Positions 50,790-60,852 of a DNA stretch of 64,000 bases are shown here, one piece after another. The notes under the pieces were generated by a model. The model did no database searches. It saw nothing but the letters and a program-made list of their open reading frames with translations, and was not told the DNA's origin. How positions within the stretch are numbered: the first letter of the stretch is position 1; every line of letters begins with the position of its first letter. The position numbers and the translations under genes are program-made. Origin of the DNA: Microbacterium sp. Root53 (GTDB lineage: Bacteria > Actinomycetota > Actinomycetes > Actinomycetales > Microbacteriaceae); the NCBI RefSeq assembly GCF_001426925.1, contig NZ_LMFR01000024.1, forward strand, positions 1-64,000, given 5' to 3'.

Positions 50790-53075
50790 TCAGGCGGGCT
50801 GGGCCAGCAGCGCCTGGGCGGGGATCGTGCGGCGGCGCGCCACGGCCAGCGTCGTGGCCGCGAAGGCCAGCACGGCCCACACCAGCAGCGCCGTCACCGC
50901 CGCGCCGGTGCCGCCCGCGTCCGTGACCGCGCCGAGGAGCGCGCGGTACGCGGGGGCGGTGGGCAGGATGTCCGCCAGCTCGCCGAGCCATCCCGGCATG
51001 GTCGAGACCACGCCGGTCGCGATCGCGATCGCGCCGACGAGCGCCGCGACCCAGCGTCCCGCGCCGCCGAGCGCGGCCACGAGGGCCTGGTGCACGGCCG
51101 CGAATGCGACGCCGATCAGGGCGCACAGCGCGAACAGCGCCGCCGCCGTGCCGCCGTCGTAGCCGCTCACGGCCTGGATGACCGCGGCCACGAGCACGCC
51201 CTGCACCGCGCCGACCAGCGCGGCGGGCAGCAGTGCGCCGCCGGCGAGCAGCGCGGATGCGCGGCGCGACGTCAGGGCGCGCGCCGTGACGGAGCGCATC
51301 ACGACGAACGTCGCGAGACCGCCGAACCACAGCACGACCGCGGCGAGCAGCGGCACGGCCGACGACCCGAACATGGTCAGGTCGTCGCCCGCGGTCGCCG
51401 ACACCGGATCCGCGAGCACGGTCGCGAGATCGCCCGCCTCCGCGTCGCTGTACGACGGGATCTGCTCGGTCGCCCGGCCGAGGCCGTCCGCCAGCGAGCG
51501 CGTGCCCTCGGACAGGTCGCCGATGCCGTCGCCGAGCTGCGTCGTGCCGGTCGCCAGCCGCCCGGCGCCCTCCGACAGCCGCGTGGCGCCCGACGCGAGC
51601 TCGCTCGTCCCGGTCGCGAGGCCGCCCGCACCCGTGGCGAGCTGCGCCGCGCCGGTCGACAGCTCGCCCGCGCCGCCCGCGAGCTGCGATGCCCCGGCCG
51701 ACAGCCGGTCGGCGCCGCCCGTCAGCTCCTCGAGCCCGGCCGTGAGCTGAGACGCCCCGGCCGCCGCGCCGTCGGCGCCGGTCGCGAGGGCGCCGAGGCC
51801 GCCGGCGAGCTCCGTCGCGCCGCCCGACGCCGCGCGCAGCTGGGCCGCGAGCTCCGTGGGCAGCTGGGTCGCGAGCTGCTCCAGCCCGCCGGACGTCCCC
51901 GATGCCGCCGCATCGGCCGTGTGCGCGGCCTGAGTGATCGCCGCGAGCTGCGCGCAGAACTCGGCGCCCGCCCCCGAGGCCGCGCAGGATGCGCTCAGCC
52001 CGTCGAGTCCGTCCGCGACGCCCGCGGCCGCCTGCGCCGCGCCGGCCGCGGCGCCCGTGAGCTCGGCCGGCACGACGCCGTTCCGCTCGATCGCGTCGGC
52101 TCCCGCGCCCAGCTCGGACGCCAGCGTCTGCGCACCGGAGGTCGCGTCGTGCAGACCGGGCGCGAGGCCCGGGTTCGCGGCGGTGCCGTCGCCCGCGAGG
52201 CCGGTCGCGAGCTGCCTGGCGCCGTCCGCCAGCTGCGACGCGCCGCCCGCGAGGTCGGCCGCGCCGCCCGCGACGCCCTGGGCGCCGTCGGCCAGCGCGC
52301 CGGCGCCGCCCGCCACGCCGGCCGCCCCGCCGGCCAGCTGTGACGCGCCGTCCGCGAGCTGCCGCGCGCCTGACGCGAGCTCGCCCGCGCCCGTGCCGAG
52401 CTCGGCGGCGCCGCCCGCGAGCTCCTCCGCGCCGTCCCGCGCGGCCCCCGCGCCGTCGGCCAGCTGCGCGGCGCCGTCGGCCGCCTCGCCGAGCTGCTCG
52501 CCCAGCGTCGTGTAGCCGATGAAGACGTTCTCGAGCGTCGCCTCCGACAGCATCCGGCCCATCGACGCGGTCGCGACCGACGCGATCTGGTTCGCGATGG
52601 CCTCGTCGACGATGCGCGCGTCGGGTGCCGTCACGACGTCGATCGTCGCCTGCTCGGGGGCCTCCTCAGACCCCGACAGGTTCTGGCCGGCCGAGGTCGC
52701 GGCCGCCGAGAACTCCTCCGGGATGGTCACGACCGCCTGGTACGTGCCGTCGGCCAGGCCCTCGGCGGCGTCGTCCTCGTTGGACAGCACCCAGGTCAGA
52801 TTGCCGTCGACGTCATCCGAGCCCTCGACCAGGCCCGCCGCCAGCTGGCGACCCAGCGGCGTGTACTGGTCCTGGACGGTCACGGGCTCGTCGAGGTTGA
52901 CGATCGCGGCGGTCATGTTGTCGAGGCGCTCGGCCGGGTCGTACAGCGCGGCGACGAGCACGCCGCCCACGAGCGCCGGGAGCAGCAGCACGCCGAGCAC
53001 CGTGAGCCACGAGACGGGCCGGGTGCTGCGGGCGCGCTCGACTCCGGCGAGGGTCAGGCTGCGGAGGCGGTTCAT
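50790..53075 (-). CDS. YhgE/Pip-type ABC-2-like membrane protein
   Basis: This 761-residue protein starts at ATG 53075. An N-terminal helix (VLGVLLLPALVGGVLVAALY) and the outer domain start DNMTAAIVNLDEPV are the Pip/YhgE signature. The middle, about 190-500, consists of many heptad-like units such as GARQLADGASQLAGG, predicting a long rod or helical bundle. Five or so membrane helices end the protein. Members include the phage infection protein and type VII-associated EsaA; some export or anchor surface components. The start overlaps the MMPL stop (ATGA), so the two are probably made together. Confidence 0.88.
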   Translation of the reverse strand: MNRLRSLTLAGVERARSTRPVSWLTVLGVLLLPALVGGVLVAALYDPAERLDNMTAAIVNLDEPVTVQDQYTPLGRQLAAGLVEGSDDVDGNLTWVLSNEDDAAEGLADGTYQAVVTIPEEFSAAATSAGQNLSGSEEAPEQATIDVVTAPDARIVDEAIANQIASVATASMGRMLSEATLENVFIGYTTLGEQLGEAADGAAQLADGAGAARDGAEELAGGAAELGTGAGELASGARQLADGASQLAGGAAGVAGGAGALADGAQGVAGGAADLAGGASQLADGARQLATGLAGDGTAANPGLAPGLHDATSGAQTLASELGAGADAIERNGVVPAELTGAAAGAAQAAAGVADGLDGLSASCAASGAGAEFCAQLAAITQAAHTADAAASGTSGGLEQLATQLPTELAAQLRAASGGATELAGGLGALATGADGAAAGASQLTAGLEELTGGADRLSAGASQLAGGAGELSTGAAQLATGAGGLATGTSELASGATRLSEGAGRLATGTTQLGDGIGDLSEGTRSLADGLGRATEQIPSYSDAEAGDLATVLADPVSATAGDDLTMFGSSAVPLLAAVVLWFGGLATFVVMRSVTARALTSRRASALLAGGALLPAALVGAVQGVLVAAVIQAVSGYDGGTAAALFALCALIGVAFAAVHQALVAALGGAGRWVAALVGAIAIATGVVSTMPGWLGELADILPTAPAYRALLGAVTDAGGTGAAVTALLVWAVLAFAATTLAVARRRTIPAQALLAQPA

Positions 53076-55840
53076 GCGGAGACCTCATTCGGGATGGTCG
53101 CGGGAGTGGGGGAGACGTCGACACGACGGACGCCGACCCAGCCGGCGTCGGACAGGAGCCGCTGCGCGGCGGACGGGTCGGATGCCGTCAGCACCACGGT
53201 GAGCGGATCCGGCGCGAGCGCGTGCCGCGCGTCGCGCAGCACGGCGGCGACCTGGTCGCGCGCCGCCGGCTCGAGGGCGTCGGCGCCGTCGATCACGACG
53301 ATCGGGGCGCGCGCCGCGGCGCGCACCGCCCGGGCGGGCGCCTCGCCCGGCTGCGGGTCGGCGAGCAGGGCCAGGCCGACGTGGGCGCGCACCCAGGCGG
53401 CGCGGCCGGGGAGCAGGTGCCCGGCGACGCGGAGCAGGCCGCCGGTCGCCGGCGTGCGGCCGGCGATCGCGAGCCCCACGGCGCGGGCGCCGCGCGGATC
53501 CGCCGAGGCCAGCACCAGGGCGTCGCCCGGCTCGGCGCGCAGCGTCACGCCCGAGGCCAGGACGGGGCCGTCCTCCACCGCGACCTCCAGGTCGTCCGCC
53601 GCAATCACCGCGGTCGATCCGGGCTCGGGCCAATCCGCCAGCGCGCGCTCGCGCTCGACCGCCTCGCCCTCGATGTCGAAGTGCGGCAGCATCCGGTCGA
53701 GCCACCGGGGCATCCACCACGCCTTGTCGCCCAGCAGCGCCATGACCGCGGGCACGAGCGTCATCCGGACCACGAACGCGTCGACCGCGATCCCCACCGC
53801 GAGCGCGAGCGCGATGGGCTTGAGGTTCGCGTCGCCCTCGGGCACGAAGGCCGCGAACACCGCGAACATGATGATCGCCGCCGCGGTGACCACGCGCGCC
53901 GAGGCCGCGAACCCGCTGCGCACGGCCTCGACCGCGACCTCGCGCGAGCCGCCGAGCCGGCGCGCGGCGTGCACGAAGTCCTCGCGCATGCGCGAGACCA
54001 GGAACACCTCGTAGTCCATCGCGAGGCCGAACAGCACGCCCATCACCACGATCGGCATGAACGCGATGACGGGGCCCGTGCGCGTCACGTGCAGCAGGTC
54101 GGCGCCCCAGCCCCACGAGAACACGGCCGCGACCACGCCGAACGCCGCGAGGATCGACAGCAGGTAGCCGAGCGCGGCCTTGAGCGGCACCCAGACCGAG
54201 CGGAACACGATCATCAGCAGCACGAAGGACAGGCCGACGACGAAGATGCCGAACGGCACGAGCGCGGCGCCGAGCCGGTCGGAGATGTCGATCGACACCG
54301 CCGTCGTGCCCGTGACCTTGAGGTCGATGCCGTACTCGTCGAGCCATTCGTCGTGGTGCGCGCGCAGCTCCCGCACGAGCTCGCTCGTGGCCGGGTCGTC
54401 GGGCGCGGTCTCGGGCACGATCTGCACGATGCCGGTGTCCGCGGTCTCGTTCGGGGTCGCGAGCGCGACCTCCTTGACGCCGTCGATCTGCTCGACCTCG
54501 GCGCGCAGATCGTCCATCAGGCCGACCGGATCGGTGGACGTCACGATCGTGCCGGTCAGGATGAGCGGGCCGTTGAAGCCCGCGCCGAAGTGCTCCGACG
54601 TGAGGTCGTAGCCGATGCGCGCCTCGTTGTCCTCGGGCAGCACGCCGGCGTTCGGCAGCGCGAGGCCCAGGCTGCCGACCGGCAGGGCCATGAGCCCGAG
54701 ACCCAGGACGACCGCGACCGTCGTGATCACGGGATGCCGCGTGACGCCGCGCACCCAGCGCGTGCTGAAGCCCTCCCGCGGCGCCCGGGCCGGCTCGGCC
54801 TTATGCGCGCGGCGCGGGCGGCCCACCACGCGGTGCTTCACGAAGCCGAGCAGGGCGGGCGTGAGCGTGACGGCGATCAGCACGGCCACCGCGACCGCGA
54901 CGGCCGCCGCGATGCCCATCGTGGTGAGGAACGGGATGTTCGCGAAGCCGAGACCGATCAGCGCGATCAGCACGGTCACGCCCGCGAACACGACGGCGGA
55001 TCCGGCCGTTCCGGTCGCGCGGCCCGCGGACTCCTCGAGCTCCATGCCGTCGCGCGCCTGGTCCTGGTGCCGCGCCGCGATGAACAGCGCGTAGTCGATG
55101 CCGACCGCCAGCCCCAGCATGAGCGCGAGCATCGGGGTCGTGGCCGACACCGTCGCGAACTGCGTGGCCGCGACGATCCCGAGCAGCGAGACGCCGACGC
55201 CGATCAGCGCGACGCCGAGCGGCAGGCCCGCCATCACGAACGACCGGAACGTCACGATCAGCACCAGGAGCGCGATCACCACGCCGACCGCCTCGGTCAG
55301 CGTGACGGTCGGCAGCTCCGTGGCGAACAGCTCGCCGCCGAGCGCGAGCTGCGAGCCCTCCGGCAGGTCGGGGCGGAGCGCGTCGACGACCTCCTGGAGC
55401 GACTCCTTGTCGTCGTCCGTGACATCCGTCATGGTGCCCTCGAACTGGAGCCGAACGATGGCCGCGGACTCGTCGCCCGACACCATGCCGGTGACCAGCT
55501 CGTCGTACGGCGAGGTGGCGCTGCTGACGCCGTCGACGTCCTCCAGCTCGGCGACCGCGTCCTCGATCGGCGTCCGGTAGGTCTCCTCCGTGACGTCGTC
55601 GCCCGGGGCCGCGACCACGATGAACTGCGCGCTCGTGCCCGACACCTGCGGGAACGTCCGGCTCAGCTGCTGCAGCCCCTCCTGCGCCTCCGTGCCCGGG
55701 ATCGAGAACGCGTTGTCGAAGCCCCGATTGAGGCCGAGGGCTCCGCCGCCGACCGCGAGCAGGATGAGCAGCCAGCCCAGGAGCACCCGCCACGGGTGAC
55801 GGAACGACCAGCGGCCGAGCGAGTAGAGCAGGGTGGACAC
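53072..55840 (-). CDS. MMPL/RND-type transporter with degenerate ABC-ATPase C-terminal domain
   Basis: This protein has 922 residues from GTG 55840. Residues 1-720 are a complete MMPL transporter with two six-helix halves: FRSFVMAGLPLGVALIGVGV and GIDYALFIAARHQDQARDG, then FRSVWVPLKAALGYLLS and GLAMDYEVFLVSRMREDF. Residues 740-922 look like an ABC ATPase: LEVAVEDGPVLASGVTLRAE, PGDALVLASADPRG where Walker A should be (no GxGKS), TPATGGLLRVAGHLLPG, and a Walker B-like APIVVIDGADAL. The ATP site appears lost. It probably exports a lipid or hydrophobic compound and is controlled by the divergent TetR. Confidence 0.85.
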   Translation of the reverse strand: MSTLLYSLGRWSFRHPWRVLLGWLLILLAVGGGALGLNRGFDNAFSIPGTEAQEGLQQLSRTFPQVSGTSAQFIVVAAPGDDVTEETYRTPIEDAVAELEDVDGVSSATSPYDELVTGMVSGDESAAIVRLQFEGTMTDVTDDDKESLQEVVDALRPDLPEGSQLALGGELFATELPTVTLTEAVGVVIALLVLIVTFRSFVMAGLPLGVALIGVGVSLLGIVAATQFATVSATTPMLALMLGLAVGIDYALFIAARHQDQARDGMELEESAGRATGTAGSAVVFAGVTVLIALIGLGFANIPFLTTMGIAAAVAVAVAVLIAVTLTPALLGFVKHRVVGRPRRAHKAEPARAPREGFSTRWVRGVTRHPVITTVAVVLGLGLMALPVGSLGLALPNAGVLPEDNEARIGYDLTSEHFGAGFNGPLILTGTIVTSTDPVGLMDDLRAEVEQIDGVKEVALATPNETADTGIVQIVPETAPDDPATSELVRELRAHHDEWLDEYGIDLKVTGTTAVSIDISDRLGAALVPFGIFVVGLSFVLLMIVFRSVWVPLKAALGYLLSILAAFGVVAAVFSWGWGADLLHVTRTGPVIAFMPIVVMGVLFGLAMDYEVFLVSRMREDFVHAARRLGGSREVAVEAVRSGFAASARVVTAAAIIMFAVFAAFVPEGDANLKPIALALAVGIAVDAFVVRMTLVPAVMALLGDKAWWMPRWLDRMLPHFDIEGEAVERERALADWPEPGSTAVIAADDLEVAVEDGPVLASGVTLRAEPGDALVLASADPRGARAVGLAIAGRTPATGGLLRVAGHLLPGRAAWVRAHVGLALLADPQPGEAPARAVRAAARAPIVVIDGADALEPAARDQVAAVLRDARHALAPDPLTVVLTASDPSAAQRLLSDAGWVGVRRVDVSPTPATIPNEVSA

Positions 55841-55873
55841 AGGCGCCTCCGGATGAGGGGAATGGCAGGGTTC

Positions 55874-55906
55874 GATACAACGCTGTATCCGATACAAGTG
55901 TGTATC
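55874..55906. promoter_or_regulatory. Two tandem perfect palindromes, probable TetR operators
   Basis: GATACAACGCTGTATC (55874-55889) and GATACAAGTGTGTATC (55891-55906) share GATACA-N4-TGTATC and are separated by one base. They lie between the divergent MMPL and TetR starts, the expected place for an autoregulated TetR operator. Confidence 0.8.
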
Positions 55907-55957
55907 GTAATCGCCGGCCCGTGCAAGCGGCTGGGCGTGCGGTGGGAGAATCGCAGG

Positions 55958-56623
55958 ATGGAGACCCGGATGACCGAGACGAGCGAGGAGCGCGTGCCGA
56001 CCCGCAGCCGCGAGAACACGCGCGCGCGGCTGCTCGACGCCGCCGCCCAGGTGTTCGCCGAGGTCGGGCTCGGCGAGGCCTCGGTCGAGGCCGTGTGCGA
56101 GCGCGCGGGCTTCACGCGCGGAGCCTTCTACTCGAACTTCGACTCGAAGGACGAGCTGTTCGTCGAGCTCGCCGGCCGGTTCGTGAGCCAGCAGGTCGAG
56201 GCCGTGCGCGAGCGCGTCGCCGCGCTCATCGAATGCGGCCCCGCCGCCGACGGCGCGCCCGACGACATGGTCGGCCTGGTCGAGGCGCTCGACGTGCCCG
56301 GCGACGTCCGCCTCGGCGTGCTGCTGATGAGCGAGATCCGCAACCGCGCCATGCGAGACGCCAAGACCGCCGAGGCCTACCTCGCGCAGGATGCGCGGAT
56401 GCTGCGCGAGGTGTCGCAGCTCCTCGAGGACATCGCCCAGGCCAAGGGGCTGCGCCTCACGCTCCCCGCGGAGGAGGCGGCCCGCATCGTTCTCACCGCG
56501 TGGGAGGGCGTCTCGGCCCGCGCGATCATCGCCGGCATCCCCGAGCCCGAGCTGCTCGAGGTCCGCGCCCGCGAGATGGCGCGGATCGGGCATCTGATCA
56601 TCGACGACCAGCCCGGTCGCTGA
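55958..56623 (+). CDS. TetR-family transcriptional regulator
   Basis: This protein has 221 residues from ATG 55958; an ATG at 55970 is an alternative. The HTH is RARLLDAAAQVFAEVGLGEA, then SVEAVCERAGFTRGAFYSNF, then DSKDELF. The ligand domain is helical and not assignable to an inducer. It is divergent from the MMPL/YhgE pair and very probably represses it, and itself, through the two GATACA-N4-TGTATC sites. A REP-like fragment touches the stop codon. Confidence 0.93.
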   Translation: METRMTETSEERVPTRSRENTRARLLDAAAQVFAEVGLGEASVEAVCERAGFTRGAFYSNFDSKDELFVELAGRFVSQQVEAVRERVAALIECGPAADGAPDDMVGLVEALDVPGDVRLGVLLMSEIRNRAMRDAKTAEAYLAQDARMLREVSQLLEDIAQAKGLRLTLPAEEAARIVLTAWEGVSARAIIAGIPEPELLEVRAREMARIGHLIIDDQPGR

Positions 56624-56644
56624 GCGAAGCGGAGGCGCAGCGGC

Positions 56645-57640
56645 TTACGCGCCCCCGCGCTCCAGCACCGCGTGGCAGCGGCGGATGCGGTCGAGCCACC
56701 AGGCGCGGCGGTCGTCCGCCGCCGCGTGGCGGTCGAGCAGCGCCGCGTCGGGGGTGAGCCGCCCCACGGGGATCACGCCGCCGCGGGGGGCCAGCGGCTC
56801 GGTCACGACGTCCGCCGCGAGCAGCGACGCGGTGCCGAGGCCGCAGTCGAACTCGAGCGACGGCAGCGCCGCCGCCAGCGCCGCGCCCTGCGACAGGCCG
56901 ATCGACGTGTCGAGCGCGCTCGATACGATGGCCGGAAGTCCCGCCTCGGCGACGATCTCCAGCGCGCGGCGCACGCCCCCGAGCGGCTGGGCCTTCACGA
57001 CCAGCAGGTCGGCCGCTCCCGCGCGCGCCACGGCGAGCGGATCCGCGGCCTTGCGCACCGACTCGTCCGCCGCGATCGGGATGTCCCAGTCGTGCAGGCG
57101 CGCGCGGATCTCGGCGAGCTCCTCGACCGTCGCGCACGGCTGCTCGGCGTATTCCAGGTCGAACTCCGCCAGCTCGTGCAGCGCGTGCTCCGCCTCGTCG
57201 ACGTTCCAGCCGCCGTTCGCGTCGACCCGGATGCGCCCCTCGGGCCCCATCGCCGCGCGCACCGCCCGCACCCGGGCGACGTCGTCCGCGCGGGTCTGAC
57301 CGCGCTCGGCGACCTTGACCTTGGCGGTGCGGCAGCCGTCGAAGCGCGCCAGCACCTCGGCGACGCGATCGGCCGGCACCGCCGGGACCGTGGCGTTCAC
57401 CGCGATCTCCGCGCGGTGGGGCTGCGGCTGCGGATGCCAGGCGAAGTCCAGGGCCGCCGCGAGCCACGTCGCGGCCTCGGCGTCGTCGTACTCGAGGAAA
57501 GGAGAGAACTCCGCCCATCCCTCCGGCCCCTCGATCAGAGCGGCCTCCCGGTGATCCACTCCGCGGAACCGCGTCGCGAGCGGCAGTGACACCACGCGTG
57601 CGGTGCCGAGGATGTCGTCGAGCGGGGGGAGTGGCGTCAT
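56645..57640 (-). CDS. menC: o-Succinylbenzoate synthase
   Basis: This 331-residue enolase-superfamily protein starts at ATG 57640. Active-site elements: AKVKVAERGQ (Lys), IRVDANGGW (Asp), EYAEQPC (Glu), IAADESVRK (Asp/Glu) and VVKAQPLGG (Lys). It dehydrates SHCHC to o-succinylbenzoate in menaquinone synthesis. Length fits the short actinobacterial MenC. It converges on the TetR gene and is divergent from the LLM gene. Confidence 0.95.
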   Translation of the reverse strand: MTPLPPLDDILGTARVVSLPLATRFRGVDHREAALIEGPEGWAEFSPFLEYDDAEAATWLAAALDFAWHPQPQPHRAEIAVNATVPAVPADRVAEVLARFDGCRTAKVKVAERGQTRADDVARVRAVRAAMGPEGRIRVDANGGWNVDEAEHALHELAEFDLEYAEQPCATVEELAEIRARLHDWDIPIAADESVRKAADPLAVARAGAADLLVVKAQPLGGVRRALEIVAEAGLPAIVSSALDTSIGLSQGAALAAALPSLEFDCGLGTASLLAADVVTEPLAPRGGVIPVGRLTPDAALLDRHAAADDRRAWWLDRIRRCHAVLERGGA

Positions 57641-57740
57641 GGACTCATCCTGCCTTTCCTGATGCCCGGACGCAGTGCTCGCCCATCCGGAATCCGCGCA
57701 TCCGGAGCCCGCCCCGTCCGGGCGCCTCTAGTCTGGCGGC

Positions 57741-58565
57741 ATGCCAGCCATCGACATCCCCGTGCGCCTCGGCGTGCAGCTCCAGCCCCAGCACCACGCG
57801 TCCTACGGCGCCGTCCGCGACGCGGTCACCCGGCTCGAGGACATGGGCGTGGACGTCCTGTTCAACTGGGACCACTTCTATCCGCTGAGCGGCGACCCGG
57901 ACGGCACGCACTTCGAGTCGTGGACCATGCTCGCGGCGTGGGCCGAGCAGACCGAGCGGGTCGAGTTCGGGGCCCTGGTCAACTGCAACTCGTACCGAAA
58001 CCCCGACCTGCAGGCCGACATGGCCCGCACGGTCGACCACATCTCGAAGAAGGGCGGCGACACGGGTCGGTTCATCTTCGGCACCGGATCCGGGTGGTTC
58101 GAGCGCGACTACGTCGAGTACGGGTACGAGTTCGGCACGGCGGGATCCCGCCTCGACGACCTGGCCGAGGCGCTGCCGCGCATCGAGGCGCGCTGGGACG
58201 CGCTCAACCCCGCACCGACCCGGAAGATCCCGGTGCTGATCGGCGGCAAGGGCGAGCAGAAGACGCTGCGCCTGGTCGCCCGTCACGCCGACATCTGGCA
58301 CAGCTTCGTGAGCCCCGAGGAGATGCCGCACAAGCTCGACGTGCTCGCGCGCTGGGCTGACAAGGAGGGCCGCGACCTGTCGGCCCTCGTGCTGTCGAAC
58401 GAGCTCGGCCACCGCGACGAGCGCGCCGACGCGCTGTTCGACGCCGGCGTGCGGCTGTTCACGCTCGGCATCTCGGGCGACAGGCTCGACTACGACCGCG
58501 TGCAGCACTGGCTCACGTGGCGCGACGAGCGCAACGGATCGGCCGGCACGGTCGTCGACGCCTGA
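57741..58565 (+). CDS. LLM-class F420-dependent oxidoreductase
   Basis: This 274-residue protein starts at ATG 57741. It has a bacterial luciferase-like TIM barrel: VRLGVQLQPQHHASY, DVLFNWDHFYPLSG, VEFGALVNCNSYRNPDLQAD, FGTGSGWFERDYVEYGYEFG and KIPVLIGGKGEQKTLRLVAR. The N-terminal pattern fits the actinobacterial F420 branch (TIGR03560-like); F420 use is inferred. The gene often neighbours men genes in this group, but a part in menaquinone synthesis is not shown. Confidence 0.9.
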   Translation: MPAIDIPVRLGVQLQPQHHASYGAVRDAVTRLEDMGVDVLFNWDHFYPLSGDPDGTHFESWTMLAAWAEQTERVEFGALVNCNSYRNPDLQADMARTVDHISKKGGDTGRFIFGTGSGWFERDYVEYGYEFGTAGSRLDDLAEALPRIEARWDALNPAPTRKIPVLIGGKGEQKTLRLVARHADIWHSFVSPEEMPHKLDVLARWADKEGRDLSALVLSNELGHRDERADALFDAGVRLFTLGISGDRLDYDRVQHWLTWRDERNGSAGTVVDA

Positions 58566-58627
58566 TCCGGCGCCGCCGGGGGGAGGGGCGCCGGGCCGTG
58601 GGCCGACCGCGGGAATAGGCTGGACGG

Positions 58628-59554
<927 letters not shown>

Positions 59555-59573
59555 GCGCGGGGCCCGGCCGGAC

Positions 59574-60737
59574 ATGAGGCTCGAGCGGCTCGACTCGGAC
59601 GACCCGCGTGACGTGCTGCGCGCGCTGCGCACGGCGCTCGGCGCGGGGCCGGCCATCGCGCTCGGCGCGGGAGAGCGCGAGCTGCCCGCCGAGGTGCCGG
59701 CCGGCACGGCGGTCGTGGTGACGACGTCCGGCTCGAGCGGGGTGCCGAAGAGCGTGATGCTGTCGCGCTCGGCGCTGACCTCGAGCGCGCTGGCGACCGC
59801 CGCGCGGATCGGTGCGGGGCAGTGGCTGCTGCCGCTCGCGGGCGGGTACATCGCGGGCGTGCAGGTGCTGGTGCGCTCGCTCGTGCAGGGCACCGAGCCC
59901 GCCATTCTGTCGGGCCGCTTCTCGGCGGCCGCGTTCGCGCATGTCGTCTCGGGCATGCACTCGTCGCGCGGGGGAGAGCGCGTCCCCACGTACACCTCGC
60001 TGGTGCCCGCGCAGCTGCAGACGCTGGTCGACGCCGCGGACGAGGACCCGGGCGTCCGTCGCGCGCTCGCGTCGTTCGAGACGATCCTGGTGGGCGGCCA
60101 GGCGCTGCCGCAGCCGATGCGCGAGCGCGCCGAGGCGCACGGCGCGCGCATCGTGCGCACGTACGGCTCGAGCGAGACGGCGGGCGGATGCGTGTACGAC
60201 GGCGTGCCGCTGGACGGCGTGCGCGTGGTGGCCGTCGACGGTGAGCTGCGGGTCGCAGGGCCCACCCTCGCGGACGGCTACTTGGGCGATCCGGGCCTGA
60301 CGGAGCGGGTGTTCGTGCGCGACGCCGACGGCGTCCGCTGGTACCGCACGGGCGACGCGGGCGTCGTGGAGGACGGTGTCGTGCGCGTGACCGGGCGGAT
60401 CGACAACGTGATCGTCTCGGGAGGCGTGAACGTGTCGCTCGACCGGGTCGAGCGCGTCGTGCGCGAGCTGCCCCCCGTGCCGGGCGCGTTCACGCTCGCG
60501 GACGCCGTGGTGGTCGGCGCGTCGGACGAGCGCTGGGGCGAGACGCCCGTGCTCGTCGCGCGCCGGGCCGACGTGGGGTCTCCCGACGCCGCGCTCAGCG
60601 CGGCCAGGGCCGCGGTCGGCGCGCAGGTCGGCAAGCCCGCGCGGCCGTCGCGCATCCTGCTCGTGGATGCGCTGCCGCGCCTGGCCTCGGGCAAGCCCGA
60701 CCGCGTCGCCCTCCGCCGCCTGGCGGCGGCCGGCTGA
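59574..60737 (+). CDS. menE: o-Succinylbenzoate--CoA ligase
   Basis: This 387-residue AMP-forming ligase starts at ATG 59574. The P-loop TTSGSSGVPKSVMLS is close to the N-terminus, so the protein is short, as in actinobacterial MenE. VGGQALPQPM, RTYGSSETAGGCVYDG, WYRTGDAGVVEDG and the late Lys in LPRLASGKPDRVALR complete the fold. It makes OSB-CoA for MenB. Confidence 0.95.
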   Translation: MRLERLDSDDPRDVLRALRTALGAGPAIALGAGERELPAEVPAGTAVVVTTSGSSGVPKSVMLSRSALTSSALATAARIGAGQWLLPLAGGYIAGVQVLVRSLVQGTEPAILSGRFSAAAFAHVVSGMHSSRGGERVPTYTSLVPAQLQTLVDAADEDPGVRRALASFETILVGGQALPQPMRERAEAHGARIVRTYGSSETAGGCVYDGVPLDGVRVVAVDGELRVAGPTLADGYLGDPGLTERVFVRDADGVRWYRTGDAGVVEDGVVRVTGRIDNVIVSGGVNVSLDRVERVVRELPPVPGAFTLADAVVVGASDERWGETPVLVARRADVGSPDAALSAARAAVGAQVGKPARPSRILLVDALPRLASGKPDRVALRRLAAAG

Positions 60738-60739
60738 CT

Positions 60740-60837
60740 CCGACACAACGCAGGACCTCCGCCGCCGAACGGCGTGTCGCAGCCGGCAGACCGTCCCGAC
60801 ACGCCCGGGATCGCGCAGAGGTCCTGCGTTGTGTCGG
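60740..60837. repeat. 98-bp element with perfect 20-bp inverted repeats
   Basis: Arms CCGACACAACGCAGGACCTC (60740-60759) and GAGGTCCTGCGTTGTGTCGG (60818-60837) flank a 58-bp centre that itself holds GACACGCC/GGCGTGTC-like segments. It fits between menE and the MarR gene without coding content. Confidence 0.85.
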
Positions 60838-60852
60838 GGAAGGGGCGGGCGG

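Noticed and set aside
53222..55957. Very long plus-strand open frame leading into the TetR gene
   Set aside because: It is antisense to the MMPL transporter and its content is Arg/His/Asp-rich. TetR homology begins only after 55958.
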